Source: Candidatus Pelethosoma merdigallinarum (GTDB taxonomy: Bacteria; Bacillota_I; Bacilli_A; RF39; UBA660). Taken from it: DNA of 38,585 nucleotides. The stretch covers positions 1-38,585 of the forward strand of contig DVKJ01000024.1 in assembly GCA_018716065.1 (NCBI GenBank), read 5' to 3'. Positions 1 to 9,030 of the stretch are shown here, piece by piece (within the stretch, counting starts at the first letter, position 1; every line of letters begins with the position of its first letter). Both the position numbers and the translations under genes were made by a program. The notes below the pieces were generated by a model. That model made no database searches and was not told where the DNA came from. It saw only the letters and a program-made list of their open reading frames with translations.

Positions 1-16
1 ATTATATACTTGATAC

Positions 17-78
17 ATATAAACAGCCACCTTTATTTATTCTTATAATTTGATTTTATCAAATTCGGCTGTTTATAT
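17..78. repeat. Nested inverted repeat upstream of parA
   Basis: A perfect 12-bp inverted repeat (ATATAAACAGCC at 17-28 and its complement at 67-78) encloses a second perfect 8-bp hairpin (47-54 and 58-65, 3-nt loop). The two stems could form a cruciform in DNA or a branched RNA. No T-run follows directly, so it is not an obvious terminator. Its function is unknown; the end of an upstream transcript or an origin-proximal structure are both possible. Confidence 0.6.
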
Positions 79-160
79 CAAATATGAGAGGAAAAGTGAC
101 TTAGAGAATATCTTGGTCATTTTTTTCATAATGAAAAACTGTCCGGTTATAAGAATTTAG

Positions 161-190
161 AAAAGGCAAATGTTTATTTTGTCTTTTTTT
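161..190 (+). terminator. Probable intrinsic terminator before parA
   Basis: AAAAGGCA (161-168) pairs with TGTCTTTT (180-187) with one G-T pair, and the stem runs into a T-tract. It would end transcription from a gene to the left of the window. In B. subtilis the genes before soj are noc and rsmG. Confidence 0.5.
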
Positions 191-284
191 GAACTTATTT
201 TTTAATCGATTGTCTTAGAAAGATAGATTTATGTGGTAATTTATGATAAAATGGATTATAGGTATTAAAGGAGAAGTGAGAGTC

Positions 285-1079
285 ATGAATAGAAAAGGTA
301 AAGTCATCGCGTTAGTTAACCAAAAGGGTGGTGTTGGTAAAACAACTTCTAGTATTAATCTTGCGGCTTCTTTAGGTGTCCTACATAAGAAAGTATTATT
401 AGTAGACCTAGATCCACAAGGAAATGCTAGTACGGGTTTAGGAATTAATAAAGCTGACTTTGATAAAAGTGTGTATGATTTATTAATTGATCAAGCAGAG
501 TTAAAAGATGTTGTGATGAAAACGAAGTTTACGAATTTATATGTGATTCCCGCAACCATTAATCTAGCAGGTGCGGATATTGAACTCATGGAAATGAGTC
601 GTATGGATCCTGCTTTCTCTAAGGGAACGCAACTAAAAAAATATCTTGATGTTACAAGAGATATGTTTGATTATATTATTATTGATTGTCCACCTTCACT
701 AGGAATTTTAACGACGAATGCTTTAACGGCTGCGAATTCGGTTATTATTCCAGTACAGTGTGAATTTTTTGCCTTAGAGGGGATTATGCAGCTACTGAAT
801 ACAATTATGCTCGCACAAAAGAAATTAAATCCAACGTTGGATATTGAAGGGGTTTTACTTACAATGTTAGATTCGAGAACGAATTTAGGATTGGAAGTCG
901 TTGAAGATGTTAAAAGTTATTTTAAAGAACGTGTGTATGATACGATTATTCCACGTTTAGTACGTCTTTCAGAAGCTCCTAGCCATGGTAAACCAATACT
1001 TGCTTATGATCCACAAAGTCGTGGAACAGAGGCTTATTTAAATTTAGCAAAGGAAGTGATTGCTCGCAATGGAGACTAA
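285..1079 (+). CDS. parA: Chromosome partitioning ATPase ParA/Soj
   Basis: This is a ParA/MinD-family P-loop ATPase that works with ParB at parS sites in origin segregation and, in Bacillus, in control of DnaA. The deviant Walker A motif KGGVGKTT lies at residues 14-21, followed by the family's DLDPQGNAS motif and the Walker B segment IIIDCPPSLG. The length of 264 aa is normal. The ATG at 285 is chosen because a GGAG site lies at 270-273; an in-frame GTG at 276 sits too close to that site and the open frame from 243 has no ribosome site. The last bases overlap the start of parB, so the two are translated together. Confidence 0.97.
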   Translation: MNRKGKVIALVNQKGGVGKTTSSINLAASLGVLHKKVLLVDLDPQGNASTGLGINKADFDKSVYDLLIDQAELKDVVMKTKFTNLYVIPATINLAGADIELMEMSRMDPAFSKGTQLKKYLDVTRDMFDYIIIDCPPSLGILTTNALTAANSVIIPVQCEFFALEGIMQLLNTIMLAQKKLNPTLDIEGVLLTMLDSRTNLGLEVVEDVKSYFKERVYDTIIPRLVRLSEAPSHGKPILAYDPQSRGTEAYLNLAKEVIARNGD

Positions 1080-1947
1080 GAAAAGAGCGTTAGGTAGAGG
1101 ATTAGAACAATTGTTTAATACGGATAACTTAAATATGTCACAAATTGAACAACAGATTTATGAAGAAACACCAAATGAAGAGATTGTGGAGTTAGATATT
1201 AATGATTTACGTCCCAATCCTTATCAACCACGACAAGTATTTAATGAAGAAGCATTACAAGAACTTGCTAGTTCGATTAAAGAACATGGTGTTTTTCAAC
1301 CAATCATTGTTAAGAAAAGTATTAAAGGTTATGACATTATTGCTGGTGAACGTCGTTATCGTGCGTCTAAATTAGCCGGAAAGAAAACGATTCCAGCAAT
1401 TATTCGTCAGTTTACGGATGAACAAATGATGGAGATTGCGTTGTTAGAAAATTTACAACGTGAAGATTTAAATGCGATGGAAGAAGCCAAAGCTTACCAA
1501 TCATTAATTGATCACTTACACATTACACAAGAAGAAGTAAGTAAACGTGTAGGTAAAAGTCGTAGTCATATTACAAATATGTTGGGGCTTCTTCGTTTAC
1601 CAAAAGAAGTTCAAACGATGATTAATGATAAGAAATTAACAATGGGACATGCCAGAGTATTATCAAAACTAGAGAATGAACAACAAATTATTCAAATGGC
1701 AGAAGACATTGTAGAAAATAAGAAATCGGTTCGTGAGGCAGAAACCATTGCCCAAGATAAAGACGTTGAACACAAAGTTAAAATGAATCGTCGTAAACCA
1801 ACTTCTTCGGAATATCGCTATGTAGAAGAATTATTACGTGATAAATTAGATACAAGAGTTCGTATTAAAGAGAAAAAAATTGAAATTAACTTTACGAATA
1901 AAGCAGATTTAAATCGCATTTTAGAAATATTACAAGTGAAAGAATAG
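1069..1947 (+). CDS. parB: Chromosome partitioning protein ParB/Spo0J
   Basis: This is a ParB-family CTP-dependent DNA clamp that loads at parS sites and stimulates ParA. The N-terminus has the RALGRGLEQLF stretch typical of chromosomal ParB (ParA contact). The ParB/Srx domain with the PNPYQPR and AGERRYRA motifs (CTP binding) follows, then the helix-turn-helix parS-binding region (VGKSRSHITNMLGLLRLP), and a C-terminal dimerisation domain. It starts 11 bases inside parA, with AAAGGAAG at 1049-1056 as ribosome site. No parS palindrome was seen in the window. Confidence 0.97.
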   Translation: METKKRALGRGLEQLFNTDNLNMSQIEQQIYEETPNEEIVELDINDLRPNPYQPRQVFNEEALQELASSIKEHGVFQPIIVKKSIKGYDIIAGERRYRASKLAGKKTIPAIIRQFTDEQMMEIALLENLQREDLNAMEEAKAYQSLIDHLHITQEEVSKRVGKSRSHITNMLGLLRLPKEVQTMINDKKLTMGHARVLSKLENEQQIIQMAEDIVENKKSVREAETIAQDKDVEHKVKMNRRKPTSSEYRYVEELLRDKLDTRVRIKEKKIEINFTNKADLNRILEILQVKE

Positions 1948-1956
1948 GTGATTTAA

Positions 1957-2763
1957 ATGGAAGAATTTGAACAAATACTTGCCTTTTTACTATCGAAAGA
2001 AGTCATACGACCACTATTTATTATTCTAGGAAGTGTTCTCGTTTATATGATTGTAAGTCGTGTTATTCGTCGTATGTTTCGTATTAATTTTATTCATATG
2101 AATGTACGAAAAAACAAAACGATGTGTACATTAACGGTAAATGTCTTTAAATATTTTGTTATTTTAGTATGTGCGTTAATGTTATTAGATGAATTTGGAG
2201 TCGATACGAAAACGTTGGTTGCTTCTTTAGGAGTAGTAGGAGTAGTTGCTGGTCTTGCAATGCAAGATACGTTGAAAGATTTTGTTTCTGGTATTTTCAT
2301 TTTAACAGATGATCAATATAAAGTAGGAGATACGGTTACGATTGATGGTTTTATGGGAGAAGTGATTACCCTTGGTATGAAAACGACAAAAATTCGTGCC
2401 TATACGGGAGAAGTAAAAATGATTTCTAATCGTACGATTACATCGGTTATTAATCATAGTTTAGATTATTCTCTTGCTTTAGTAGACTTTAAGGTAGCTT
2501 ATGAATACGATATTGATAATGTAACGGAGATTGTCAGTGAAGTTTGTAGTAAGTTATCTACAACATTAGAAAAATTAAAAGGAGAAGTGGAACTATGGGG
2601 AGTTACTTCTTTAGATAATGGTGTAGAATATCGTATTGCGGCTAAAACTGTACCTATGGAACATTATGCGATTGAACGTAAGATAAGAGCAGTCGTAAAA
2701 ACAGAATTAGAAAATAAAGGAATTGAATTACAATATCCTCATAGGGTGGTTACCAATGAATAA
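1957..2763 (+). CDS. Small-conductance mechanosensitive channel (MscS family)
   Basis: This 268-aa protein fits the short MscS class: two N-terminal membrane helices, then the pore helix region (VASLGVVGVVAGLAMQDTLKDFVSGIFIL), rich in the Gly/Ala packing of TM3, and the beta domain starting VGDTVTIDGFMGEV. Such channels release solutes during hypo-osmotic shock. A gene of this family next to parB and a DUF951 gene is a common Firmicutes arrangement. It starts 9 bases after parB and overlaps the next gene by 8 bases. Confidence 0.93.
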   Translation: MEEFEQILAFLLSKEVIRPLFIILGSVLVYMIVSRVIRRMFRINFIHMNVRKNKTMCTLTVNVFKYFVILVCALMLLDEFGVDTKTLVASLGVVGVVAGLAMQDTLKDFVSGIFILTDDQYKVGDTVTIDGFMGEVITLGMKTTKIRAYTGEVKMISNRTITSVINHSLDYSLALVDFKVAYEYDIDNVTEIVSEVCSKLSTTLEKLKGEVELWGVTSLDNGVEYRIAAKTVPMEHYAIERKIRAVVKTELENKGIELQYPHRVVTNE

Positions 2764-2941
2764 AGAATATCGTTTAGGAAGTATTGTTGAAATGAAAAAA
2801 CCCCATCCATGTGGAACCAATGAATGGGAGATTACACGAGTAGGTGCGGACATTAAAATTAAGTGTTGCCATTGTAATCGTACGATTTTATTACCGCGTA
2901 TTGAGTTTAATAAAAAATTAAAGAAGGTTCTTAGTTTATAG
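2756..2941 (+). CDS. DUF951 family small protein
   Basis: This 61-aa protein matches the DUF951 family (B. subtilis YyzM), found beside parB/mscS and ychF in many Firmicutes. Visible marks are the conserved KKPHPCG-N-WE segment near the N-terminus and a CCHC cluster (KCCHCNR) followed by IEF. The cysteines suggest metal or nucleic-acid binding, but no function is established. The start at 2756 has a GGTGG site and overlaps the mscS stop, which indicates translational coupling. Confidence 0.88.
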   Translation: MNKEYRLGSIVEMKKPHPCGTNEWEITRVGADIKIKCCHCNRTILLPRIEFNKKLKKVLSL

Positions 2942-2950
2942 GAGGATATT

Positions 2951-4474
2951 ATGGTTCGAAGGAAAAAGAAACGTAATCAAAAAAGAATAAGCCCTATTAT
3001 TGTCTTAATCATGATCATGATTATTGTTATTGTGATTAGTGCCATTTTTTCCTTATTAGGAATGGAAGGAAATATAACTTCTGTTAACAATGGCGCATTA
3101 GAAACTTCACTAGTAACTATGAATAATCTATTAACACCGAGAGGCTTTAAATATTTCTTTAGTCATGTGATTACAAATTTATCTACATTTAAACCGTTAT
3201 TTTATATTATTATATCTTTAATTGGAATTGGAATTGCTGAAAAAAGTGGTTTATTAGAAGCTATTTTTAAACCATTTCGAAGAATGAAACCAGGGATTAG
3301 TACGTTCTTAGTATTAGTTCTTAGTATTTTAGCTGCTGTGTTAGGAGATGCTGGATATGCGATTATGATTCCTATGAGTGCGGTTATTTATAAATATTTA
3401 AATCGTAATCCGATGATGGGAATATTAACGAGCTTTTTAGGATTATCGGTTGGATATGGAACATCTGTTATTTATAATGATCTGGATTATACTTTAGGAA
3501 GTTTAATGCAAGCGGCTGCGCGTGTAGAAGTGGATCGAAACTTTGAATTTACTTTATACTCTAATTTGTTTATTACCATTAGTAGTATGTTTATTCTATC
3601 TTTTTTAGGAACGATTATTATCGAACGTTTCCTTGCTCCTAAATTTAGTCGAAAGAATCGATATGAAATAGAAGAACGTGAAACAAGTAAGAAAGCACTT
3701 CTCTTTACTTTCTTATCATTCCTTCTATTAGTATTCTTTATTGCTTATAGTTTAGTTCCTGGATTGCCTGGATCAGGGTTACTATTAGATCAAAATGCAA
3801 CTACATATGTAGAACAAGTATGGGGAAGTAATGCTCCATTCCATGATGGGTTTGTGTATGTCTTTAGTATTGTATTAGCTATTTTAGGACTTATTTATGG
3901 AGTTGTTTCTAAAAATATTAAATCAAATCATGAATATAGTGATGGCTTAGCTTATGAATTTAAAGATTTAGGTTATCTATTTGTTTTGTTATTTATCGTT
4001 TCTCAAGTGATTGGTATTATTGAGTGGACGCATTTAGATCAAATTATTACAGGACGTTTAGTAGAATTCTTAAGTTTATTAGAATTTTCGGGATTACCAC
4101 TTATTATTCTTTTCTTCTTTATTGTAGTTTTATTAGGTCTCTTAGTCCCATCTACGGAAGCAAAATGGAATTTTATTGCTCCATTGACAATTCCTTTGTT
4201 TATGAGATCGAATATCGCACCTGAATTTACGATGTTTATATTTAAAGGTGCGGATGGTTTAGCTAAGTGTTTGACCCCATTAAATGGAGGATTTATCATT
4301 ATGCTAGGGTTCTTAAAGAAATATAATCAAGAGGAAGAAGATATTACTATTTTTGGTACTCTGGGAAAAATGAAATCAACTATCGCTTTATTCTTTATTG
4401 TATGGTTATTAATTTTAGTAGGTTGGTATTTAGTTGGATTACCACTAGGATATCAAGTACTACCAACATTATAA
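2951..4474 (+). CDS. AbgT-family transporter
   Basis: This 507-aa polytopic membrane protein begins with a basic cytoplasmic tail (VRRKKKRNQKR). It has the AbgT/MtrF hallmarks: IGIGIAEKSGLLEA, the conserved LGDAGYAIMIPMSA stretch, SVGYGTS in the middle, and VPSTEAKWNFIAPL near the C-terminus. Characterised members import p-aminobenzoyl-glutamate or export sulfonamides; the substrate here cannot be told. It sits at the end of the parA operon, 9 bases after the DUF951 stop, with GGAGG as ribosome site, and a strong terminator follows. Confidence 0.85.
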   Translation: MVRRKKKRNQKRISPIIVLIMIMIIVIVISAIFSLLGMEGNITSVNNGALETSLVTMNNLLTPRGFKYFFSHVITNLSTFKPLFYIIISLIGIGIAEKSGLLEAIFKPFRRMKPGISTFLVLVLSILAAVLGDAGYAIMIPMSAVIYKYLNRNPMMGILTSFLGLSVGYGTSVIYNDLDYTLGSLMQAAARVEVDRNFEFTLYSNLFITISSMFILSFLGTIIIERFLAPKFSRKNRYEIEERETSKKALLFTFLSFLLLVFFIAYSLVPGLPGSGLLLDQNATTYVEQVWGSNAPFHDGFVYVFSIVLAILGLIYGVVSKNIKSNHEYSDGLAYEFKDLGYLFVLLFIVSQVIGIIEWTHLDQIITGRLVEFLSLLEFSGLPLIILFFFIVVLLGLLVPSTEAKWNFIAPLTIPLFMRSNIAPEFTMFIFKGADGLAKCLTPLNGGFIIMLGFLKKYNQEEEDITIFGTLGKMKSTIALFFIVWLLILVGWYLVGLPLGYQVLPTL

Positions 4475-4497
4475 GACAATTTATTTGTCTTTTTTTT
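4473..4497 (+). terminator. Intrinsic terminator of the parA operon
   Basis: AAGACAA (4473-4479) pairs perfectly with TTGTCTT (4485-4491) around a 5-nt loop and is followed by a long T-run. The stem overlaps the transporter stop codon. Confidence 0.85.
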
Positions 4498-4620
4498 ACA
4501 CTTTTTTATAAAAGATAAATAAGAACAAATTTATCATCTTATTATTTACTATATGTAAAGGTAACATTATTCTAAAATATAGTATATTTGAATCGATATG
4601 AAAAAAATGTAAAGTTAATG

Positions 4621-4649
4621 TTGAAATTTATTAATGAATGTGTTAGTAT
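4621..4649 (+). promoter_or_regulatory. Candidate promoter of the SNF2 gene
   Basis: TTGAAA at 4621-4626 and TAGTAT at 4644-4649 are separated by 17 bp. The -10 is only 4/6, so this is tentative. It would give a 5' leader of about 15 nt and exclude the upstream ATG at 4650 as start. Confidence 0.4.
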
Positions 4650-4670
4650 ATGGGGGAAGTAGGTGGTTGT

Positions 4671-7600
4671 ATGACTTTTCAAAGAATGCTATATGAACTC
4701 TTTTATTATTATGACTTAGTGGAAGCATATCGTTATTCTCGTTTTCACATAGAATTTAATGGTGTAAAAGAAACAAAAAATCATGATTTTTTACAAACGT
4801 ATTATATTGATGATATTCGAAACAAAAAACGTAAATATAAAGTATTATTGCTTACTCAAGGTCATGAGTTAAAACAATTTCAGTGTGATTGCGCAAGTTT
4901 TAAAAGGAATCATACTTGTCCTCATGTTCCTGCCGTTTTAATAAACTATACTGATGAAATTTTTTCTTATGTTTATGTGGATGAATATAAAGCTAGTCGT
5001 GAAATCTTAAAAACTTCAGAAAAGAATGATGTAAATGCTCAAGCGAAACCCTTAGCGTTGGCTATTCATTTTGATATTTATGCACAATATTATAATTATA
5101 ATCTCCGTTTTGGTAGTGATCGATTATACTCCATTAATAATAAACAAAAATTGGAAGCGCTAAGCAATGCATTTTATATGAATACACCTTATTCTTTTGC
5201 CAAAAACTTTCAATACGATCCCAAGGATTATTATTTTCCGGAAAATGTATCTAGAGTTTTAGATTTTCTCTTATCTTCCTATTCTCCAAATTATGCATAT
5301 AATAGTGTTACGACGTTAGGTAAACGTGAATTTAAGAGTTTAGTTTCACTTTTAAAAGATATTCCATTTACCGTAAATAACCACAAAATTAATCACATTA
5401 TTATCGATCTTCCGACATCACCTCGTTTGTTAAAACAAGGGGATGACTATGTTCTAGAATTTGAAGATTTTAAAAATTATGAATTTTTAGGGAATGAATT
5501 TGATTTATTATTATATAAAGACACTTTGTGTTTCTTATCGAATTCTTATGCTCAACTATTTAAACATCTATCTAAATTAAAAATTTCTCAGTTGAAATTT
5601 AAAAAAGATGATTTGGAAAGCTTTCGTAAGGGATTATTAAAAGATTTACAAAAGAATATTCAAATTGATGAGGGCATTCAAGAGATCGTTCTTCCGAAGA
5701 ACTTTAAACCACTTCTCTATTTTGATATGGAAAAAGATCAATTAGTAGGTGATCTTCGATTAAAATACGATCAAAATCCAGAATTTAATTATTTTGAATC
5801 ATCACAAGTAATTGTTCGTGATGAACAAGAGGAAAAGAAAGTGGTTCAAACGCTTCTAAAGCATCAGTTTAAAATTCAAAATAATCGTTTTATAATGGAT
5901 AAATTGGATGATATCGCTGAATTTATCGAACACGGATTAGATGAATTAAGAGAAAAATATACTATTTTTTGTACAAAAAAAGTAACCGCCATTGATTTAA
6001 TCAAGCATCCAACCCCTGTTTCCCAATTTTCGATTGGGCGAACGGGGATTCTAACGTATGATTTTCATGTTGATCAAGTGGATAAAAAGGAATTAGATAA
6101 ATTATTACCAAATATTAAATTAAAAAAGCGATATTATCGTTTAAAAAATGGAAATATTATTAACTTACAAACCGAAGAAATGCAACAATTTGAACAAATG
6201 ATTGATTCTTTAGATATTGATCATAAAAGTTTAACGAGTGGTCAAGCTAAGATTCCCAAGTATCAAGCTTTATATATTGATAGTATGAGAGGGCAAAATG
6301 ATCAAATTGAAGTAGATGCGAACTTTGAAAAATTTATTCAAAATTATAAAAATTATCATAATGTAGATATTACTTTTGATAAAAAAGATGAAAAATTACT
6401 TCGTGATTATCAAAAAGAAGGGGTTCGTTGGTTATATACTTTATATAAATGTGATTTAGGTGGAATTTTAGCAGATGAAATGGGACTAGGTAAAAGTTTT
6501 CAAACGATTTGTTTTATTAAACAAATTTTAAAAGAAAAGAAAGATGCCAAAATATTAATCGTATGTCCGACCTCGCTCGTATATAATTGGAAGAAAGAAT
6601 TTGATAAATTTGCTCCAGAATTGAAGTATGTTGTAGTTGTAGAAGGTAAACAAAAACGTAGAGAAATCTTAAAACAAATGGATCAATATAATATTTTTAT
6701 TACAACCTATGGTTTAATTCGTAATGATAATGATGTGTATGAAAAAGAGCATTTTGAATTATGTGTGATTGATGAAGCACAAGCCATCAAGAATTATCAA
6801 TCTAAAATGACACGCGAAGTTAAAAAGATTGATGCAGATATTAAAATTGCTTTAACTGGAACTCCAGTTGAAAATTCTATATTAGAATTATGGAGTATCT
6901 TTGATTTTATCATGCCAGGATATTTAAATGGTCTATCAAAATTTAAAGAAAAATACCATATTAGCGATGTTGATGAAGAACATTTATCGGTTTTAGATAC
7001 CTTAAATAAAAAGATAAAACCTTTTATTTTAAGACGTAAAAAAGAAGAAGTTGTTAAAGATTTACCACCTAAAATAGAAAATAATATTTATTTAGATTTA
7101 CCACCGCTTCAACAAGCTTTATATGTTAAAGAATTAACGGAAACTAAAGAGGAATATGAGCAACTTCTTGCTCAAGAAGGAGTTTATAAAGCAAATTTCA
7201 AGTTATTACAACTTTTAATGCGTTTAAGACAAATATGTATCGCACCTTCTATTTTATATAGTCATTATGATGGTGAATCAATTAAAATAGAAAAAGCTGT
7301 TGAAGTTATTCAAGAACAAATTGCTAATGGTCATAAAATTGTTATTTTTAGTAGTTTTAAACGAGTAATTGACTTGCTTGAAAAAGAACTTCGATATGAA
7401 CATATCACCTCTCATAAAATTGTAGGTGGTGTATCTGCTAAAGAGCGTATGCGCATGGTGGAAGCTTTTGATAAAGATGATACAAATTGTTTCTTAATTA
7501 CGTTAAAAGCAGGAGGTACAGGGCTTAATTTAACCGCCGCAGACGTTGTAATTCATTTGGATGTATGGTGGAATCCACAAGTTGAAAATCAAGCAACAGA

Positions 7601-7805
7601 TCGAACCCATCGTATTGGTCAAACGAAACCGGTTACCGTTATTCGTTTTATTACAAGAGGTACGATTGAAGAACGTATTATCGAATTACAAAACAAGAAA
7701 AAAATTCTTAGTGAACATTTAATTGAAGGACATCAAGAGGCAACAACTTTAACTTCTTTAACAGAAGAAGAAATGCGCAATTTATTACAATATGATAAAG
7801 AATAA
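4671..7805 (+). CDS. SNF2-family helicase with SWIM zinc finger
   Basis: This 1044-aa protein is a bacterial Swi2/Snf2 ATPase. A SWIM zinc motif is formed by C72, C74, C83 and H85 near the N-terminus. A long middle region of unknown fold follows, then the helicase core: DEMGLGKS (602-609), the DEAQ box (701-704), LTGTPVEN, FILRRKKEEV, and motif VI QATDRTHRIGQ (974-984). Such proteins remodel protein-DNA complexes using ATP; the bacterial role is poorly known. The start at 4671 has AGGTGG just upstream; an in-frame ATG at 4650 would overlap the promoter. It is a single-gene transcript between two terminators. Confidence 0.93.
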   Translation: MTFQRMLYELFYYYDLVEAYRYSRFHIEFNGVKETKNHDFLQTYYIDDIRNKKRKYKVLLLTQGHELKQFQCDCASFKRNHTCPHVPAVLINYTDEIFSYVYVDEYKASREILKTSEKNDVNAQAKPLALAIHFDIYAQYYNYNLRFGSDRLYSINNKQKLEALSNAFYMNTPYSFAKNFQYDPKDYYFPENVSRVLDFLLSSYSPNYAYNSVTTLGKREFKSLVSLLKDIPFTVNNHKINHIIIDLPTSPRLLKQGDDYVLEFEDFKNYEFLGNEFDLLLYKDTLCFLSNSYAQLFKHLSKLKISQLKFKKDDLESFRKGLLKDLQKNIQIDEGIQEIVLPKNFKPLLYFDMEKDQLVGDLRLKYDQNPEFNYFESSQVIVRDEQEEKKVVQTLLKHQFKIQNNRFIMDKLDDIAEFIEHGLDELREKYTIFCTKKVTAIDLIKHPTPVSQFSIGRTGILTYDFHVDQVDKKELDKLLPNIKLKKRYYRLKNGNIINLQTEEMQQFEQMIDSLDIDHKSLTSGQAKIPKYQALYIDSMRGQNDQIEVDANFEKFIQNYKNYHNVDITFDKKDEKLLRDYQKEGVRWLYTLYKCDLGGILADEMGLGKSFQTICFIKQILKEKKDAKILIVCPTSLVYNWKKEFDKFAPELKYVVVVEGKQKRREILKQMDQYNIFITTYGLIRNDNDVYEKEHFELCVIDEAQAIKNYQSKMTREVKKIDADIKIALTGTPVENSILELWSIFDFIMPGYLNGLSKFKEKYHISDVDEEHLSVLDTLNKKIKPFILRRKKEEVVKDLPPKIENNIYLDLPPLQQALYVKELTETKEEYEQLLAQEGVYKANFKLLQLLMRLRQICIAPSILYSHYDGESIKIEKAVEVIQEQIANGHKIVIFSSFKRVIDLLEKELRYEHITSHKIVGGVSAKERMRMVEAFDKDDTNCFLITLKAGGTGLNLTAADVVIHLDVWWNPQVENQATDRTHRIGQTKPVTVIRFITRGTIEERIIELQNKKKILSEHLIEGHQEATTLTSLTEEEMRNLLQYDKE

Positions 7806-7831
7806 GTGATTTGAATAATCACTTGTTTTTT
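7804..7831 (+). terminator. Intrinsic terminator of the SNF2 gene
   Basis: AAGTGATT (7804-7811) and AATCACTT (7817-7824) form a perfect 8-bp stem followed by GTTTTTT. The loop overlaps the -35 element of the ychF promoter. Confidence 0.85.
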
Positions 7832-7839
7832 GTTATAAT
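7811..7839 (+). promoter_or_regulatory. ychF promoter inside the terminator
   Basis: TTGAAT (7811-7816) and a perfect TATAAT (7834-7839) are 17 bp apart. The -35 occupies the loop of the preceding terminator and the spacer contains its 3' arm and T-run. Confidence 0.75.
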
Positions 7840-7869
7840 AATATCGCTTATTAGAAAAGAGTGATGATT

Positions 7870-8970
7870 ATGAGTTTACGTGCTGGAATTGTAGGTTTAC
7901 CCAATGTAGGAAAGTCTACATTATTTAATGCGATTACCAATCAAAAAATCTTAGCGGCTAATTATCCATTTGCGACGATTGAACCGAATGTAGGAGTGGT
8001 TATTGTTCCTGATGATCGTTTAGATTTCTTAAATGATTTGTATCATCCAAAATCACTTGTTCCTACTTCATTTGAATTTACGGATATTGCTGGATTAGTA
8101 AAAGGTGCGGCTAAAGGAGAAGGATTAGGAAATAAGTTCTTATCCCATATTCGTGAAGTGGATGCGATTGTAGAAGTCGTTCGTTGTTTTGAAGATACGA
8201 ATATTACACACGTAGAAGGAAAAGTAGACCCTGTTCGAGATATTGAAATTATTGGTTTAGAATTAATCTTTGCCGATCTAGAAGTGGTTGAAAATCGTTT
8301 AAATCGTATTGGTAAAAAAGCGAAAATGTCTAATGATAAAGAAACGAAAATGGAAGTTGCTTTATTAGAACGAATTAAAAATGTATTAATGGAAAATAAA
8401 CCAATACGTAGTATGGAATTTACAGAAGAAGAAAACAAATTTTTAAAACCATTTTGTTTTCTTACGAAAAAACCAATTATCTATCTCGCTAATATTAATG
8501 AAGAAGAATTAACGAGTGAAGATAATACCTATGTAAAACAAGTAAAAGAATATGCGGAACGAGAAGGCGCAGAAGTGATTGTTGTTTGTGCGAAAATAGA
8601 AGAAGAATTAAGTGAATTATCAAAAGAAGATAAAGCTTTATTCTTACAAGATTTAGGAATTGAAGAGAGTGGATTAGATAAATTAGTAAAAGCTACGTAT
8701 CATTTACTTGGTTTAGCAACTTATTTTACGAGTGGTAGTGACGAAGTAAAAGCTTGGACATTTAGAAAAGGAATGAAAGCTCCACAGTGTGCAGGACTCA
8801 TTCATACGGACTTTGAAAGAGGATTTATTAAAGCAGAAGTCATGAGTTTTAATGACTTAAAAGAATATGGAACGGAATTAAAAGTGAAAGAAGCTGGAAA
8901 ACTTCGTTTAGAAGGAAAAGAATATGAAATGCAAGATGGCGATATTTGTCTTTTCCGATTTAATGTATAA
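7870..8970 (+). CDS. ychF: Ribosome-associated ATPase/GTPase YchF (EngD)
   Basis: This is an Obg-family protein that in YchF prefers ATP and binds ribosomes. The P-loop GLPNVGKST lies near residue 10, followed by the switch region NYPFATIEPNVG, the G3 motif DIAGLVKGA, the NxxE-type G4 (YLANINEEE), and the C-terminal TGS domain ending in GDICLFRFNV. From the ATG at 7870 the protein is 366 aa, the usual length; earlier in-frame starts at 7861 and 7864 would add non-conserved residues. In B. subtilis it lies immediately before rpsF; here two genes intervene. Confidence 0.97.
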   Translation: MSLRAGIVGLPNVGKSTLFNAITNQKILAANYPFATIEPNVGVVIVPDDRLDFLNDLYHPKSLVPTSFEFTDIAGLVKGAAKGEGLGNKFLSHIREVDAIVEVVRCFEDTNITHVEGKVDPVRDIEIIGLELIFADLEVVENRLNRIGKKAKMSNDKETKMEVALLERIKNVLMENKPIRSMEFTEEENKFLKPFCFLTKKPIIYLANINEEELTSEDNTYVKQVKEYAEREGAEVIVVCAKIEEELSELSKEDKALFLQDLGIEESGLDKLVKATYHLLGLATYFTSGSDEVKAWTFRKGMKAPQCAGLIHTDFERGFIKAEVMSFNDLKEYGTELKVKEAGKLRLEGKEYEMQDGDICLFRFNV

Positions 8971-8995
8971 CAGTAAGAAATTACTGTTTTATTTT
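8969..8995 (+). terminator. Intrinsic terminator of ychF
   Basis: AACAGTAA (8969-8976), a GAAA tetraloop, TTACTGTT (8981-8988) and an interrupted T-run follow the ychF stop directly. Confidence 0.85.
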
Positions 8996-9030
8996 TCCAA
9001 AAATGGGACAAACTATCATTAGGTGATGGT

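Noticed and set aside
1-284. parS site or oriC
   Set aside because: No TGTTTCACGTGAAACA-like sequence and no cluster of DnaA boxes in this stretch, despite the neighbouring parAB genes.
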